Positions 40,766 to 49,548 of a stretch of 64,000 nt of DNA are shown piece after piece. A program made the position numbers and the translations under genes. The notes under the pieces were generated by a model. It was given only the letters and a program-made list of their open reading frames with translations, was not told where the DNA came from and ran no database searches. Location of the stretch: NCBI RefSeq assembly GCF_900091575.1, contig NZ_FMCR01000004.1, positions 372,001-436,000 of the forward strand, read 5' to 3'. Position 1 is the stretch's first letter. Each line of letters opens with the position of its first letter. The stretch is from Micromonospora saelicesensis (lineage in GTDB: Bacteria; Actinomycetota; Actinomycetes; Mycobacteriales; Micromonosporaceae).

Positions 40766-43618
40766 TCACGCACCGCCCGCTGACGGTGGCGCACCGGCCT
40801 TCTCCGCCTCGGTGATCTCCGTCAGGACGAGAATGATCTCCGCACGGGCGGCCTCGCCGACGTACCAGCCGGTGAGCCCGCCGGTCAACGCCTCCTCGCA
40901 GAACCGCCTCGCGGCGGCCAGGTCCCCGCGCACCCGGGCCACCTGGGCGAGGCCGAGCCGGGCGCTGGCCACGAACTCGGGCGCGCCGCTGCGCTGCGCG
41001 AGGAGCAACGCACCGGCGAAGTCGTCGTGCGCCCCCGCGAGGTCACCGGCGCGCAGCCTGATCTCGCCCCGGGTACGCAGCATGTCGGCCTGGTCGACGG
41101 CCGACCCGAGCGCCTCGACAAGTCCCATGGCCTCATCCATGTGGGCGCCCGCGGTCTCCGGATCGCCCTGCCAGGCCGCCAGTTCGCCGAGCGCACCGAG
41201 TGTGATCATGGTGCCCCACCGGTCCCCGGTGCCGCGGAAGCCGTCGAGTGCGGTGGCCAGCGCGGCCCTGGCCCGGTCCCGTTGGTCGCTCCACATCAGC
41301 GCCGAGCCGCTGCCCATCGCGCCGAGCGCGTTGATCCACGGGTCCGGGCCGACCAGCCGTCGCAGCTCCCCCATCAGCTCGTCGACATCCTCGGCACCGC
41401 CGGACGGCGGTCCCGTCGAGATCCCCGACAGGTACAGCAGGAAGGGCTGTCGGGGCGGCCGGTCGAGGCTGCGGATCACGGACCGCTGCGTCCCGAGGGA
41501 CGGCAGAGGGCCGGAGCCAGAGAGCGAGGCGTTGTAGACGCAGAGGGCGAACTCCTCACCCAGCCCCGGCGGGGCCTCGGTGCCGAGCAGTTCGAGGACG
41601 TCCGCGGCGAGCCGCGCCCCTTCCCCGCGCATGCCGCGCAGCCACCAGTAGAACGACAGGGCCGCGACCATTCCGGCCGCGTCGGACGCCTCACCGGCCG
41701 CGGTGGCCCGGCGCAACGCGGCGTGCAGGTTGTCCCGCTCCGCGTCGAGCCGTCGCAGCCAGTGCAGCTGCTCCGCGCAGCGGAGGTGGTCGCTGGCGGT
41801 CCAGGCGAATTCCAGAAAGAACGCGGTGTGCGCGCGGCGGAGCTGGTCGGCCTCGCCGGCCTCGGCGAGACGCTCGGCGCAGAAGGCCCGCACCGTTTCG
41901 AGCATCCGGTACCGGCCACCGGTCATCTCCACGAAGGACTTGTCGACCAGACCGGTGAGCGCGTCGACGAACTCGGCGGTGGGCAGGCCGCAGACCCGCT
42001 CGGCCGCTTCCAGCGTGGCCCCACCCGCGAAGACGGTCAGCCGTCGGGCCACTTCCCGTTCGGCGTCGTCGAGCAGATCCCAACTCCACTCGACCACGGC
42101 CCGGAGGGTGCGGTGTCGCGGCGACACGGCCCGGTTGCCCGTCGACAACAGCCGGAACCGGTCGTCGAGACGGGCTGCCACCTCGGCGACGGACAGCGCC
42201 CGCAGCCGCGCGGCGGCCAACTCGATCGCCAACGGCAGGCCGTCCAGGCTGCGGCAGATCCGCAGCACCATCTCGACGTTGGCCGGCGTGACGGTGAAGT
42301 CGGGAGCGACGTCGGCGGCCCGCTGGGCGAAGAGGCCGACCGCCGCGTACTCGTCGGCGTCCAGTACTGACGCGCCGAGCGGCGGCACTGTGAGCCCGGA
42401 CAGCGGGCACAGTGCCTCACCGGCCAGCCCGAGCGGCTCCCGGCTGGTGGCCAGGACGCGCAACGCCGGGCACGCGCTCAGCAACCGGGCCGCCAGCCGG
42501 GCCGCATCGACGAGGACGTGCTCGCAGTTGTCGAGCACCAGCAGCAGCCGCCGCTCGGCGAGCGCCTCGACCAGCCGATCGGTGGTCTGCCAGCCCGACT
42601 CGGCCGGGGCGCGCAGGCCCGCGTCGCGCAGGCCGAGCGCGCTCAGCACCGCCTGCGGAACGTCCGACCCGTCGGCCAGCCCGGCCAGCTCGACGAAACG
42701 GACCTCCCCCTCGACCCGGCCCGCGGCCTCGATCGCCAGGCGCGTCTTGCCCGCGCCCCCGGGACCGGTGAGGGTGACGAGCCGGCGATCGCCGAGCAGG
42801 TCGCCGACACGCTTGAGCTCCTCCTCGCGCCCGACGAAGGTGGTGAGTTGACTCGGCAGCACCGGCTCGGCCGACCCGCGTTCCTCACCGCGGAGCACCG
42901 CCAGGTGGACCGCGGCCAGCTCCGCCGATGGGTCGACGCCGAGTTGCTCGGCCAGCGTGTGCCGGGCGTCCTCGAACTCGGCCAGCGCCTCCGCCGGCCG
43001 ACCCAGTGCCGCCAGGGCACGCATGAGCTGGCCCCGCGAGCGCTCCCGGAGGGGATGCGCGACGACCAGCTCCCGCAACTCCGCGATCAGCGCGCTCTGT
43101 GCACCCAACGCCAGGTCCGCCTCGACCCGATCCTCGAGCGCGGCCAACCGCAGCTCGTCCAGCCGGGCCGCCTGCGCGGGCGCGCCGGCTGCGCCGATGG
43201 CATCGGCCAGGGCGGGACCACGCCACAGCTCCAGCGCCTCGCGCAACACCGTCGCCGCCCGGTGCCAGTCGCCGTCGGCGAGCGCGCGGCGCCCCGCCTC
43301 GGCGAGCCGTTCAAACCGGTACGCGTCGACGTCGTCGGGGTCCACTGCCAGGCGATATCCGGCCGGGTGAAACTCGACCGGGTCGTACTCGGTGGGCAGG
43401 GCCTGGCGCAGCCGCGACACCTGAGACTGGAGCGCGTTGGCCGCACCCCGGGGCGGATGCTCCCCGTACAGGCCGTCGATCAGGCGCTCCGCGGAGACCA
43501 CCCGGCCCGCGTCGAGCAGGAGGAGCGCCAGCAGGGCGCGCAGCCGCGGACCGCCCACGGGGACCTCTCGCCCGTCGGCCAGTACCACCTGGGTCGGCCC
43601 CAGGATGCGGAAACGCAT
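40766..43618 (-). CDS. AfsR/SARP-like BTAD transcriptional regulator with NB-ARC and TPR region
   Basis: A 950-residue regulator. Residues 1-95 are an OmpR-type winged helix (RFRILGPTQVVLADGREVPVGGPRLRALLALLLLDAG). About 96-240 is the bacterial transcriptional activation domain. An NB-ARC/STAND ATPase occupies about 263-520 (Walker A GPGGAGKT, Walker B LLLVLDNCEHV, GLPLAIELAAARL). The C-terminal 350 residues are TPR-like. These are ATP-dependent activators, often of antibiotic or exporter genes. The start at 43618 is MRFRILGPTQV; the frame upstream is not conserved. It is preceded by a 50-bp palindrome and followed by a DrrAB-like exporter. Confidence 0.92.
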   Translation of the reverse strand: MRFRILGPTQVVLADGREVPVGGPRLRALLALLLLDAGRVVSAERLIDGLYGEHPPRGAANALQSQVSRLRQALPTEYDPVEFHPAGYRLAVDPDDVDAYRFERLAEAGRRALADGDWHRAATVLREALELWRGPALADAIGAAGAPAQAARLDELRLAALEDRVEADLALGAQSALIAELRELVVAHPLRERSRGQLMRALAALGRPAEALAEFEDARHTLAEQLGVDPSAELAAVHLAVLRGEERGSAEPVLPSQLTTFVGREEELKRVGDLLGDRRLVTLTGPGGAGKTRLAIEAAGRVEGEVRFVELAGLADGSDVPQAVLSALGLRDAGLRAPAESGWQTTDRLVEALAERRLLLVLDNCEHVLVDAARLAARLLSACPALRVLATSREPLGLAGEALCPLSGLTVPPLGASVLDADEYAAVGLFAQRAADVAPDFTVTPANVEMVLRICRSLDGLPLAIELAAARLRALSVAEVAARLDDRFRLLSTGNRAVSPRHRTLRAVVEWSWDLLDDAEREVARRLTVFAGGATLEAAERVCGLPTAEFVDALTGLVDKSFVEMTGGRYRMLETVRAFCAERLAEAGEADQLRRAHTAFFLEFAWTASDHLRCAEQLHWLRRLDAERDNLHAALRRATAAGEASDAAGMVAALSFYWWLRGMRGEGARLAADVLELLGTEAPPGLGEEFALCVYNASLSGSGPLPSLGTQRSVIRSLDRPPRQPFLLYLSGISTGPPSGGAEDVDELMGELRRLVGPDPWINALGAMGSGSALMWSDQRDRARAALATALDGFRGTGDRWGTMITLGALGELAAWQGDPETAGAHMDEAMGLVEALGSAVDQADMLRTRGEIRLRAGDLAGAHDDFAGALLLAQRSGAPEFVASARLGLAQVARVRGDLAAARRFCEEALTGGLTGWYVGEAARAEIILVLTEITEAEKAGAPPSAGGA

Positions 43619-43735
43619 GCCATGGATTGTCGCCCACTGCCGGCTGGTTCCGGCTGACCGATCCGCCGAGCTTTTGATCAGGAGGGTCAGCTTCTGGGCA
43701 CTGCGGACAAGCCCGCGCGATGGGTTTGTTCGCGC

Positions 43736-43785
43736 TGACCGGTATACCTCTGAGTCATATTTATGACGCAGAGGTATACCAGTCA
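43736..43785. promoter_or_regulatory. 50-bp near-perfect palindrome upstream of the AfsR/SARP-like regulator
   Basis: The 25-bp arms match at 22 of 25 positions about a centre at 43760/43761. They contain GGTATACCTCTG on one side and CAGAGGTATACC on the other, plus inner GTCATA/TATGAC. It is strikingly AT-rich for this genome. On the minus strand TTGACT (43781-43786) could act as a -35 for the regulator, with the palindrome over the promoter. It lies 118 bp upstream of the regulator start and 69 bp past the ion-channel stop, so a terminator role for the latter is possible. Confidence 0.7.
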
Positions 43786-43853
43786 AAAGCCAGACATGCC
43801 TGGCGCGGAGCGTCGAGGGCCAGCGGCTCGTCGGGCAGCCGGACGCGTGGCGA

Positions 43854-45878
43854 TCAAACGGTTTCTGGTCGCTGCTCTTCGCTCGTTCGGGTTTGAGGAT
43901 CACTACCGCTGGTAGACGCGGGGCGACCCGCCGGTTGCCCCGTCGCGTCGGGGGCCGAGGCGGCGACCCCCCAATCGGTCGACCCGGGCAGCGACCCGGT
44001 GAACGCCGCCGATGCAGACGGCTCCTCGCCAGCGACGGGCCCGGCCACAACGGCGCCCGACTGGGCGGGCACGGGCCGGGGCACCGAACCCACCTGTCCC
44101 TGCGGAATGGTCACCTTTGCCGAGGCGGGCGGTGCGCACTGCCGCGTCAGCCAGTCCAACCCGCGCCGCCGGGCGACGACGGTCAGCCGGTCGCCGGCGA
44201 AGATCACCTGCCGGGGATCGAGGTCCTTCCACCAGATGGTCTTGGCGCCGCCCGCCGGGGTGCGGGCGATCAGCCGGACCTGTCCGTCCCGGTTGACCAC
44301 ACCCAGTGGTCGGCCGTCCAACTCGGAGCCGGCGGCGACCGGCACCTCGGCGACCGGCAACGCGTGCCGGTCGACCGGGATGGTGCTGATCACGGCGCGT
44401 TCGGTGAGCGCCCCGATGAAGGCCGGGGCGGCCAGGTAGGAGACCGAGCGGGACACGCCGAGCGCGAAGGTCTCCTCCACCCGTTCGGCGAAGTCACCGT
44501 CGAATAGCCGAAGCACCACGCGCAGGTCGGCGCGGAGGTCGCGGGCGGCGAGCGCCGCCTCCAGGTTGGCCACGTCGTCGGTGGACGCCACCACCAGCGC
44601 CTGGCAGTCGGCCACCGAGGCGGCGACCAGCGTCTCCGGCAACGCCGCGTCGCCGACGATCAGCGACACCTCCAGTTGGCGGGCCAGGGCGGCGCCGCGC
44701 GGCTCCGGATCCTTGTCGATCGCCACCACCTCGACGTCGTACTCGCGCAGCTGCGCCATCACCCGGGTGCCGACGTTGCCCAGGCCGATCACCACCACGT
44801 GCCCGACCCGCGCGGGTTGCAGGCGGCCGGTGTGCAGGGCCAGCCGGGCGTTGACGATGCCGTCCACCACGACGGCGGTGATCAGTGGGATCAGCGCCAA
44901 CCCGGCCAGGTTGAGCACCACCTGCATGATCTGGGCGTCCGCCGCCTTGGTGGTGTCCGGGTCGGCGCCGCTGAGCGTGGTGACCAACGTCAGGTACAGC
45001 GCCTCCAGCGGAGAGACGTCCTCGGCCCGGGAGATCAGCGCCCCCAGCACCGCGATCAGCGCGAGCACCGCCATCACCGCTATCCCGATCTTGCGGGTGG
45101 CGAAGCCACGTACCGCCCCCAGGACCACCGCGACCGGACGACGCCGCCGACGTGCCCGGACCAACCGGCGGGCGGCGACCTCGGTGGCCGGTGGCTGACC
45201 GGTCGCCTCGGCGAGCACCAGGTCGGCGCCGGCCTGCTCGGCCGGCAGCAGCTCCACCCCCCGCGTCTCGCTGAGGTGCGCCAACGCACAGACCACGTCC
45301 TGCGGTCGGACGTCGGCCCGCCGCGCCACCCGCAGCGTCTTGTCCCGATGCTGGAAGGAACTCGGGTCGACCTCGTTGAGCGCGGCGGCCACGAAGGCCG
45401 GCGCGGCCATCTCGGCGTCGGAGAGCACCTCGACCGGGGCCTTGAGCAGCTTGCGTACGCCGTCGGCGAGAGTGCCGTTGAACATCCGCAGCACCTGGCG
45501 GACCCGCTGGTCGACAGCCTGGGCGCAGAGCGCGGCGTGCAGGTTGCCAACGTCGTCCTGGTGCAACAGGGCGAGCCCCGTCGCGCCGGCCAGACCGGCG
45601 GCCTCGAAGGTGGCCACGTCCAGCCGATCCGAGCGGACCACGCGAACGCCGCGCAGCCCGGCCACGTCCGGCCCGTTGCTGCGGTAACGCTCCGGCACCA
45701 CCACGGTCACCCGGGCCCCACCCGTCGGCAGCTCGGATTCGAGCATCGCCCGGGCCACGTAGTAGGCGAGCGCGTCCTTGCCACAGATCACGTAGTGCGG
45801 GCGCGGATCACCGACGGACCGCAGCCGCCAGTTCCACTCGACCGCCCGTCGCGCCCGGTCCCGCCACGGCTCCGCCAT
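43854..45878 (-). CDS. CASTOR/POLLUX-like ion channel with two RCK (TrkA-N) units
   Basis: A 674-residue protein. An N-terminal RCK-like Rossmann domain (about 27-225, HYVICGKDALAYYVARAML) is followed by a TM helix (about 258-280), a pore-like loop (LYLTLVTTLSGADPDT), a second TM helix (about 310-335) and a second RCK domain (VVVIGLGNVGTRVMAQLREYDVEVVAIDKD). A TrkA-C-like region and a disordered tail (about 600-674) end it. This is the layout of CASTOR/POLLUX-like and calcium-gated potassium-type channels. The selectivity loop is not a canonical TVGYG, so the ion is uncertain. Monocistronic-looking; stop at 43854. Confidence 0.85.
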   Translation of the reverse strand: MAEPWRDRARRAVEWNWRLRSVGDPRPHYVICGKDALAYYVARAMLESELPTGGARVTVVVPERYRSNGPDVAGLRGVRVVRSDRLDVATFEAAGLAGATGLALLHQDDVGNLHAALCAQAVDQRVRQVLRMFNGTLADGVRKLLKAPVEVLSDAEMAAPAFVAAALNEVDPSSFQHRDKTLRVARRADVRPQDVVCALAHLSETRGVELLPAEQAGADLVLAEATGQPPATEVAARRLVRARRRRRPVAVVLGAVRGFATRKIGIAVMAVLALIAVLGALISRAEDVSPLEALYLTLVTTLSGADPDTTKAADAQIMQVVLNLAGLALIPLITAVVVDGIVNARLALHTGRLQPARVGHVVVIGLGNVGTRVMAQLREYDVEVVAIDKDPEPRGAALARQLEVSLIVGDAALPETLVAASVADCQALVVASTDDVANLEAALAARDLRADLRVVLRLFDGDFAERVEETFALGVSRSVSYLAAPAFIGALTERAVISTIPVDRHALPVAEVPVAAGSELDGRPLGVVNRDGQVRLIARTPAGGAKTIWWKDLDPRQVIFAGDRLTVVARRRGLDWLTRQCAPPASAKVTIPQGQVGSVPRPVPAQSGAVVAGPVAGEEPSASAAFTGSLPGSTDWGVAASAPDATGQPAGRPASTSGSDPQTRTSEEQRPETV

Positions 45879-45973
45879 GCCCGGATCGTAATCAGCACGG
45901 CCACGGTGGGCGACCCCGTCCGGATCATCCCAGGACCAGGTATGTCCGCTCCGGCGACGGGTAGAGCAGCGAC

Positions 45974-46462
45974 ATGCAGACGTTCCTCCCGTACCCGGGC
46001 TTTCTGGCCAGCGCCCGCACGCTGGACCAGAAGCGGCTCGGCAAGCAGCGGGTGGAGGCCATCCAGGTGCTGCGTGGACTCACCCGACCCGGGTACGGCT
46101 GGCGCAACCACCCGGCGGTGAAGATGTGGGCCGGGTACGAGGAGGCGCTCGTCCGCTACGGGCTGGACATGTGCGCGGTCTGGACCGAGCCGGGGCGGGC
46201 AGACACCTGCGCCACCACGATGACCGTCGACCTCGCCGCCGCCTGCGGGGCCGGCGTGATCCGAACCCAGGACGAGTTGGCCCGAGCCGGTGAGCTGCCA
46301 CCGTGGCTGGGCCGCGACGACCTGCACCTGAGTCACCGCTCGTCGCTGCTGCGCAAGGACCCGACGCACTACCGCCCGTTGTTCGGCGACGACGTGCCGG
46401 AGGATCTGGAGTACGTCTGGCCCGCCTCCGACCGTCCCCGCCGTTGCTTACCAGCCGACTGA
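45974..46462 (+). CDS. Pyrimidine-dimer DNA glycosylase-like (MSMEG_6728 type) protein
   Basis: A 162-residue protein. MQTFLPYPGFLASARTLDQKRLGKQRVEAIQVLRGLTRPGYGWRNHPAVKMWAGYEEALVRYG matches the actinobacterial family related to T4 endonuclease V (pyrimidine-dimer excision). The RLGKQRVEA and NHPAVKMW motifs are conserved in that group. Repair activity of the cellular members is not firmly established, so the call stays family-level. It is divergent from the ion channel gene and 24 bp upstream of the oxidoreductase gene. Confidence 0.8.
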   Translation: MQTFLPYPGFLASARTLDQKRLGKQRVEAIQVLRGLTRPGYGWRNHPAVKMWAGYEEALVRYGLDMCAVWTEPGRADTCATTMTVDLAAACGAGVIRTQDELARAGELPPWLGRDDLHLSHRSSLLRKDPTHYRPLFGDDVPEDLEYVWPASDRPRRCLPAD

Positions 46463-46486
46463 TCCAAGGTGGGGCAGACTGAGCCC

Positions 46487-48040
46487 ATGGCGCTGTCGCA
46501 AGTGGTAGGTCGGCTGATCGGCGTACGGCAGCACCAGGTGGACCCGGGCGGCGGTGGCGCCGACCGGGTGCCGCGACCGACCACGGCGCTGGTGGTGGGT
46601 GGCGGCATCGCCGGGATGTCGGCGGCGGTGGTGCTGGCCGAGCGGGGTGTGGCGGTCACGGTGCTGGAGGCGGCACCCACCCTCGGCGGTCGACTGGGCG
46701 CCTGGCCGGAGGCGCTCGCAGACGGCAGCCAGCAGAACGAGCACGGCTTCCATGCGTTCTTCCGGCAGTACTACAACTGGCGGTCCATCCTCCGCCGGAT
46801 CGACAGTGACCTGGGCTTCCTCAAGCCCATTCCGGGCTACCCGATTCTCAGCGAGCAGTGGCCTACCGAGGAGTTCGGCAGGTTGCCGCCCGCGCCGCCG
46901 GCGAACCTGCTGGCGCTGCTGCTGCGCAGCCCCAGCCTGCGCCTGGCCGACCTGCGACTGATGGACCGGGACGCGGCGCTGCCGCTGCTCAGCTACGACC
47001 CGGTGCGCACCTACGCCGAGCTGGACGACACCACAGCCGACGACCTGCTGGCGTCGCTGCGACTGCCGGACCGGGCGCGGGCGATGCTGTTCGAGGTCTT
47101 CTCGCACTCGTTCTTCAACCACGAGGCGGAGATGTCCGCCGCCGAGATGGTCGCCCAGTTCCACTTCTATCTGCTCGGCAACCCGGAGGGGCTGGCCTTC
47201 GACTGCCCCGACGAGGACTACGCCACGGCGATCTGGGAGCCGCTGACCCGGCACGTGGAGAAGCACGGCGGCCGGGTCCTGACCAGCTGCGCCGCCACCG
47301 GAGTGCACCGCGACGCCGAGGGCTGGCGGGTGACGACCACCGACGGCGGCAGCCATCCGGCGGGTCACGTCGTGCTCGCCGTCGACCCGCCGGCGCTCGC
47401 CGCGCTGGTGGCGGCCTCCCCGGACCTGGCCGAGCAGGCACCCGAGCTGACGGCACGGATGCCGGCCTTCGGCACCCCCGGCCCGCCGTACGCGGTGGCG
47501 CGGTACTGGTGTGACGGGGACGTGGCCGCCGAGCGGGCGGTGTTCAGCGGCGTGTCCCGCCAGCCCACTCTGGACTCGGTGACGCTCTACCACCGGCTGG
47601 AGAACGAGCCGCGGCGCTGGGCGCAGCGGACCGGCGGGTCGGTCGTCGAGCTGCACGCGTACGCCTGCGAGCCCGGCGTGCCGGCCGAGGAACTGGCCGA
47701 GCGGATGCGCCGCGAGCTGGTCGCGCTCTGGCCGGAGGCCGGCGACCTGCGGGTCCGCGAGCTGCGGGCCCGGGTGGAGGCGCAGGCGCCGGCGTTCACG
47801 CCGGGCAGCCACGCCTGGCGACCGGGGGTACGCACCGACGCGAACGGCCTCTACCTGGCCGGCGACGGCATCGCGACGGACTTCCCGAGCGCGTTGATGG
47901 AACGCTCGGCGGCGACCGGGATCATCGCCGCGAACCACATCCTGCGCGCGGAGGGTGGCGCGGCCGAGCCGGTGCGCTCGATCCGACCGCGTGGACTGCT
48001 GGCCGGTCGCATCGGGCCAAAACGACAAAAAACAACATAA
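46487..48040 (+). CDS. FAD-dependent carotenoid-type oxidoreductase (CrtU/phytoene-desaturase-like)
   Basis: A 517-residue flavoprotein. The dinucleotide-binding motif is LVVGGGIAGMSAAVVLAERGVAVTVLEAAPTLGGRLGAW (about 36-75). NEHGFHAFFRQYYNWRSILRRID is typical of the CrtU/carotenoid desaturase-isomerase group. The C-terminal FAD motif is GLYLAGDGIATDFPSALMERSAATGIIAANHIL. It could be a carotene desaturase/methyltransferase-like enzyme, but no other crt gene is in the window, so a different polyene-like substrate is possible. ATG at 46487. Confidence 0.72.
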   Translation: MALSQVVGRLIGVRQHQVDPGGGGADRVPRPTTALVVGGGIAGMSAAVVLAERGVAVTVLEAAPTLGGRLGAWPEALADGSQQNEHGFHAFFRQYYNWRSILRRIDSDLGFLKPIPGYPILSEQWPTEEFGRLPPAPPANLLALLLRSPSLRLADLRLMDRDAALPLLSYDPVRTYAELDDTTADDLLASLRLPDRARAMLFEVFSHSFFNHEAEMSAAEMVAQFHFYLLGNPEGLAFDCPDEDYATAIWEPLTRHVEKHGGRVLTSCAATGVHRDAEGWRVTTTDGGSHPAGHVVLAVDPPALAALVAASPDLAEQAPELTARMPAFGTPGPPYAVARYWCDGDVAAERAVFSGVSRQPTLDSVTLYHRLENEPRRWAQRTGGSVVELHAYACEPGVPAEELAERMRRELVALWPEAGDLRVRELRARVEAQAPAFTPGSHAWRPGVRTDANGLYLAGDGIATDFPSALMERSAATGIIAANHILRAEGGAAEPVRSIRPRGLLAGRIGPKRQKTT

Positions 48041-48107
48041 GCCACCGTACGCTGCCGTACGCTCGAATGATCAACCGTCGATCGGCCGGGCGGGAGGGCA
48101 GCGGGAG

Positions 48108-49316
48108 ATGTCACCACTGCACCGCGCCGGCGCGGAGACCGGTTCGTCGATCGACGAGATCGGCCGCGACGACGCGTACCCGCTGATCCGCGACGAGCGC
48201 GCCTGCATCGTCACCGCGCTCCGGCTGGGTTGGTGGATGGCGGACGCCTACCACCACGGACAGCACGCGGAGCCCCGCGCCTTCGTCGAGGCCCGTCCGG
48301 CCGTACCGCCGGCCAAACTCTCCAACCTCACCGAGATGTCCGCCCACCGTCGGATGCGGATGTACCTCGACGGGGTGGACGTCGCCCTGGCCCAGATCGC
48401 CGACCTCACCCGGCACACCGGGCCGGTACCCGACACGTCGGCCGCCCGGGCCCTGCTCCCCGACCTGGGCCAGCCCGACCCCGCCGACCCGGTGCCGCTG
48501 CTGCTCGCCCTCGACGACCTCAACGTGGAGGTGCTGCGCTGGGCGATGGCCGCCAACCACCGGGTCGGGCTGGCCTACCGACTGGGCCGATCGGTGGCCG
48601 ACACCGTCCGAGCCGGCGACGTCACGCAGTTGCTGCGGCAGTTCGGCGGCCGGCAGGTGCAGATCAGCAGATGGCTGGACGAGTTGGCCAGCGTGCTGCC
48701 GCCGTACTCGGCCGCGGTGGTGCGCCGCTCGCTGGCCGCCTGGGCGAGCGCTGTCGACCGCGCCGGCCACGGGGACCCGACCGAGCCGACGCCCGCCACC
48801 CTGAGTCGGGCGCTGCGCGGCCAGGGTGACCTCTGGCGCGACGTGCTCACCGGCGGCCTGCACCCGCGCGACCTGCTCGACGAGGAGGACTACGCGGTGA
48901 TCGCCAGGAACCTGATCATCCGAGACCGGCGACTGGTGGCGCAGGCGGCCCGGGGCATCTTCTGGCCGGTGCTCGTACCCCTGCTGCTGGTGCTCTTCGC
49001 GGTCGTCGGGGTGAGTGCCGCCGCGGCCGCCGGCTCACCGACCACCCGGGCCACCGTCGCCCTGGTGGGCCTCGGCGCCGGGCTGGCCGCGATCTGGCGG
49101 TCGGTCTCCGGGCCCGCCCTCGCCGTCGCCGGTGAGGTCAACCGGCCGCTGCTGGACAGCGAACTCACCGCACGGATGGCCCTGCGGCTGAACCGGCCGC
49201 TGACCACCGCCCAGGTCTCGGCCAAGGCAGCTCCCCGCACCCGTCGCCAGCGGCGTCCCGACGAGGCCGGCCGATCGAAATACGTTGCTCGCGTCTCCCG
49301 GGTCGACCTACCGTGA
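48108..49316 (+). CDS. Hypothetical protein with two C-terminal membrane helices
   Basis: A 402-residue protein. A largely helical soluble region (1-280; RLGWWMADAYHHGQHAEPRAFVEARP, LLALDDLNVEVLRWAMAANHRVGLAYRLGRSVADTV) precedes two TM helices (about 284-306 and 316-340). A basic C-terminus (APRTRRQRRPDEAGRSKY) follows. No family is recognised; it resembles predicted membrane-tethered signalling or resistance-associated proteins only in layout. ATG at 48108 has GGGAG just upstream. The next gene on this strand is separated by a terminator. Confidence 0.6.
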   Translation: MSPLHRAGAETGSSIDEIGRDDAYPLIRDERACIVTALRLGWWMADAYHHGQHAEPRAFVEARPAVPPAKLSNLTEMSAHRRMRMYLDGVDVALAQIADLTRHTGPVPDTSAARALLPDLGQPDPADPVPLLLALDDLNVEVLRWAMAANHRVGLAYRLGRSVADTVRAGDVTQLLRQFGGRQVQISRWLDELASVLPPYSAAVVRRSLAAWASAVDRAGHGDPTEPTPATLSRALRGQGDLWRDVLTGGLHPRDLLDEEDYAVIARNLIIRDRRLVAQAARGIFWPVLVPLLLVLFAVVGVSAAAAAGSPTTRATVALVGLGAGLAAIWRSVSGPALAVAGEVNRPLLDSELTARMALRLNRPLTTAQVSAKAAPRTRRQRRPDEAGRSKYVARVSRVDLP

Positions 49317-49351
49317 GCGCGCAAGGTCAACCACCACCGCGGGAGCAGCTC

Positions 49352-49441
49352 ATGACGACGTGGCACGTCAGCACCGTGCTGTCGACGCTGCCCGGTGACG
49401 GTTACCGAGCGGAAGGTCCCTGGGCGGGCCGGCCCGACTGA
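49352..49441 (+). CDS. Candidate 29-residue small ORF with its own RBS and terminator
   Basis: ATG at 49352 is preceded by GGGAG at good spacing and opens a 29-codon frame (M-T-T-W-H-V-S-T-V-L ... W-A-G-R-P-D) ending in TGA at 49439. A strong T-rich terminator begins 20 bp later, so a short transcript ending here is plausible. It could be a leader peptide or an independent small protein. It has no similarity I can recognise, and length alone makes it uncertain. Confidence 0.4.
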   Translation: MTTWHVSTVLSTLPGDGYRAEGPWAGRPD

Positions 49442-49460
49442 CGCGTACCCGTACGCGCTG

Positions 49461-49496
49461 AGCCGCCCCGTCCGACAGCCGGACCGGGCGGCTTCT
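49461..49496 (+). terminator. Rho-independent terminator
   Basis: The stem AGCCGCCC(C)G-TCCG / CGGA-C(C)GGGCGGCT with an internal loop is followed by TTCTT. It terminates transcription coming from 48108 and/or the 29-codon ORF, upstream of the HNH gene. Confidence 0.8.
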
Positions 49497-49548
49497 TGCT
49501 GTCCGCTCCTCGTCGCCTTGTTCGTCATCTGCACGGAGGGAGATCCCG

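Noticed and set aside
38964..43618. Secondary-metabolite gene cluster around the DrrAB-like exporter and AfsR/SARP-like regulator
   Set aside because: No polyketide, NRPS, terpene or RiPP biosynthetic genes are found on either side; only transport and regulation are present.
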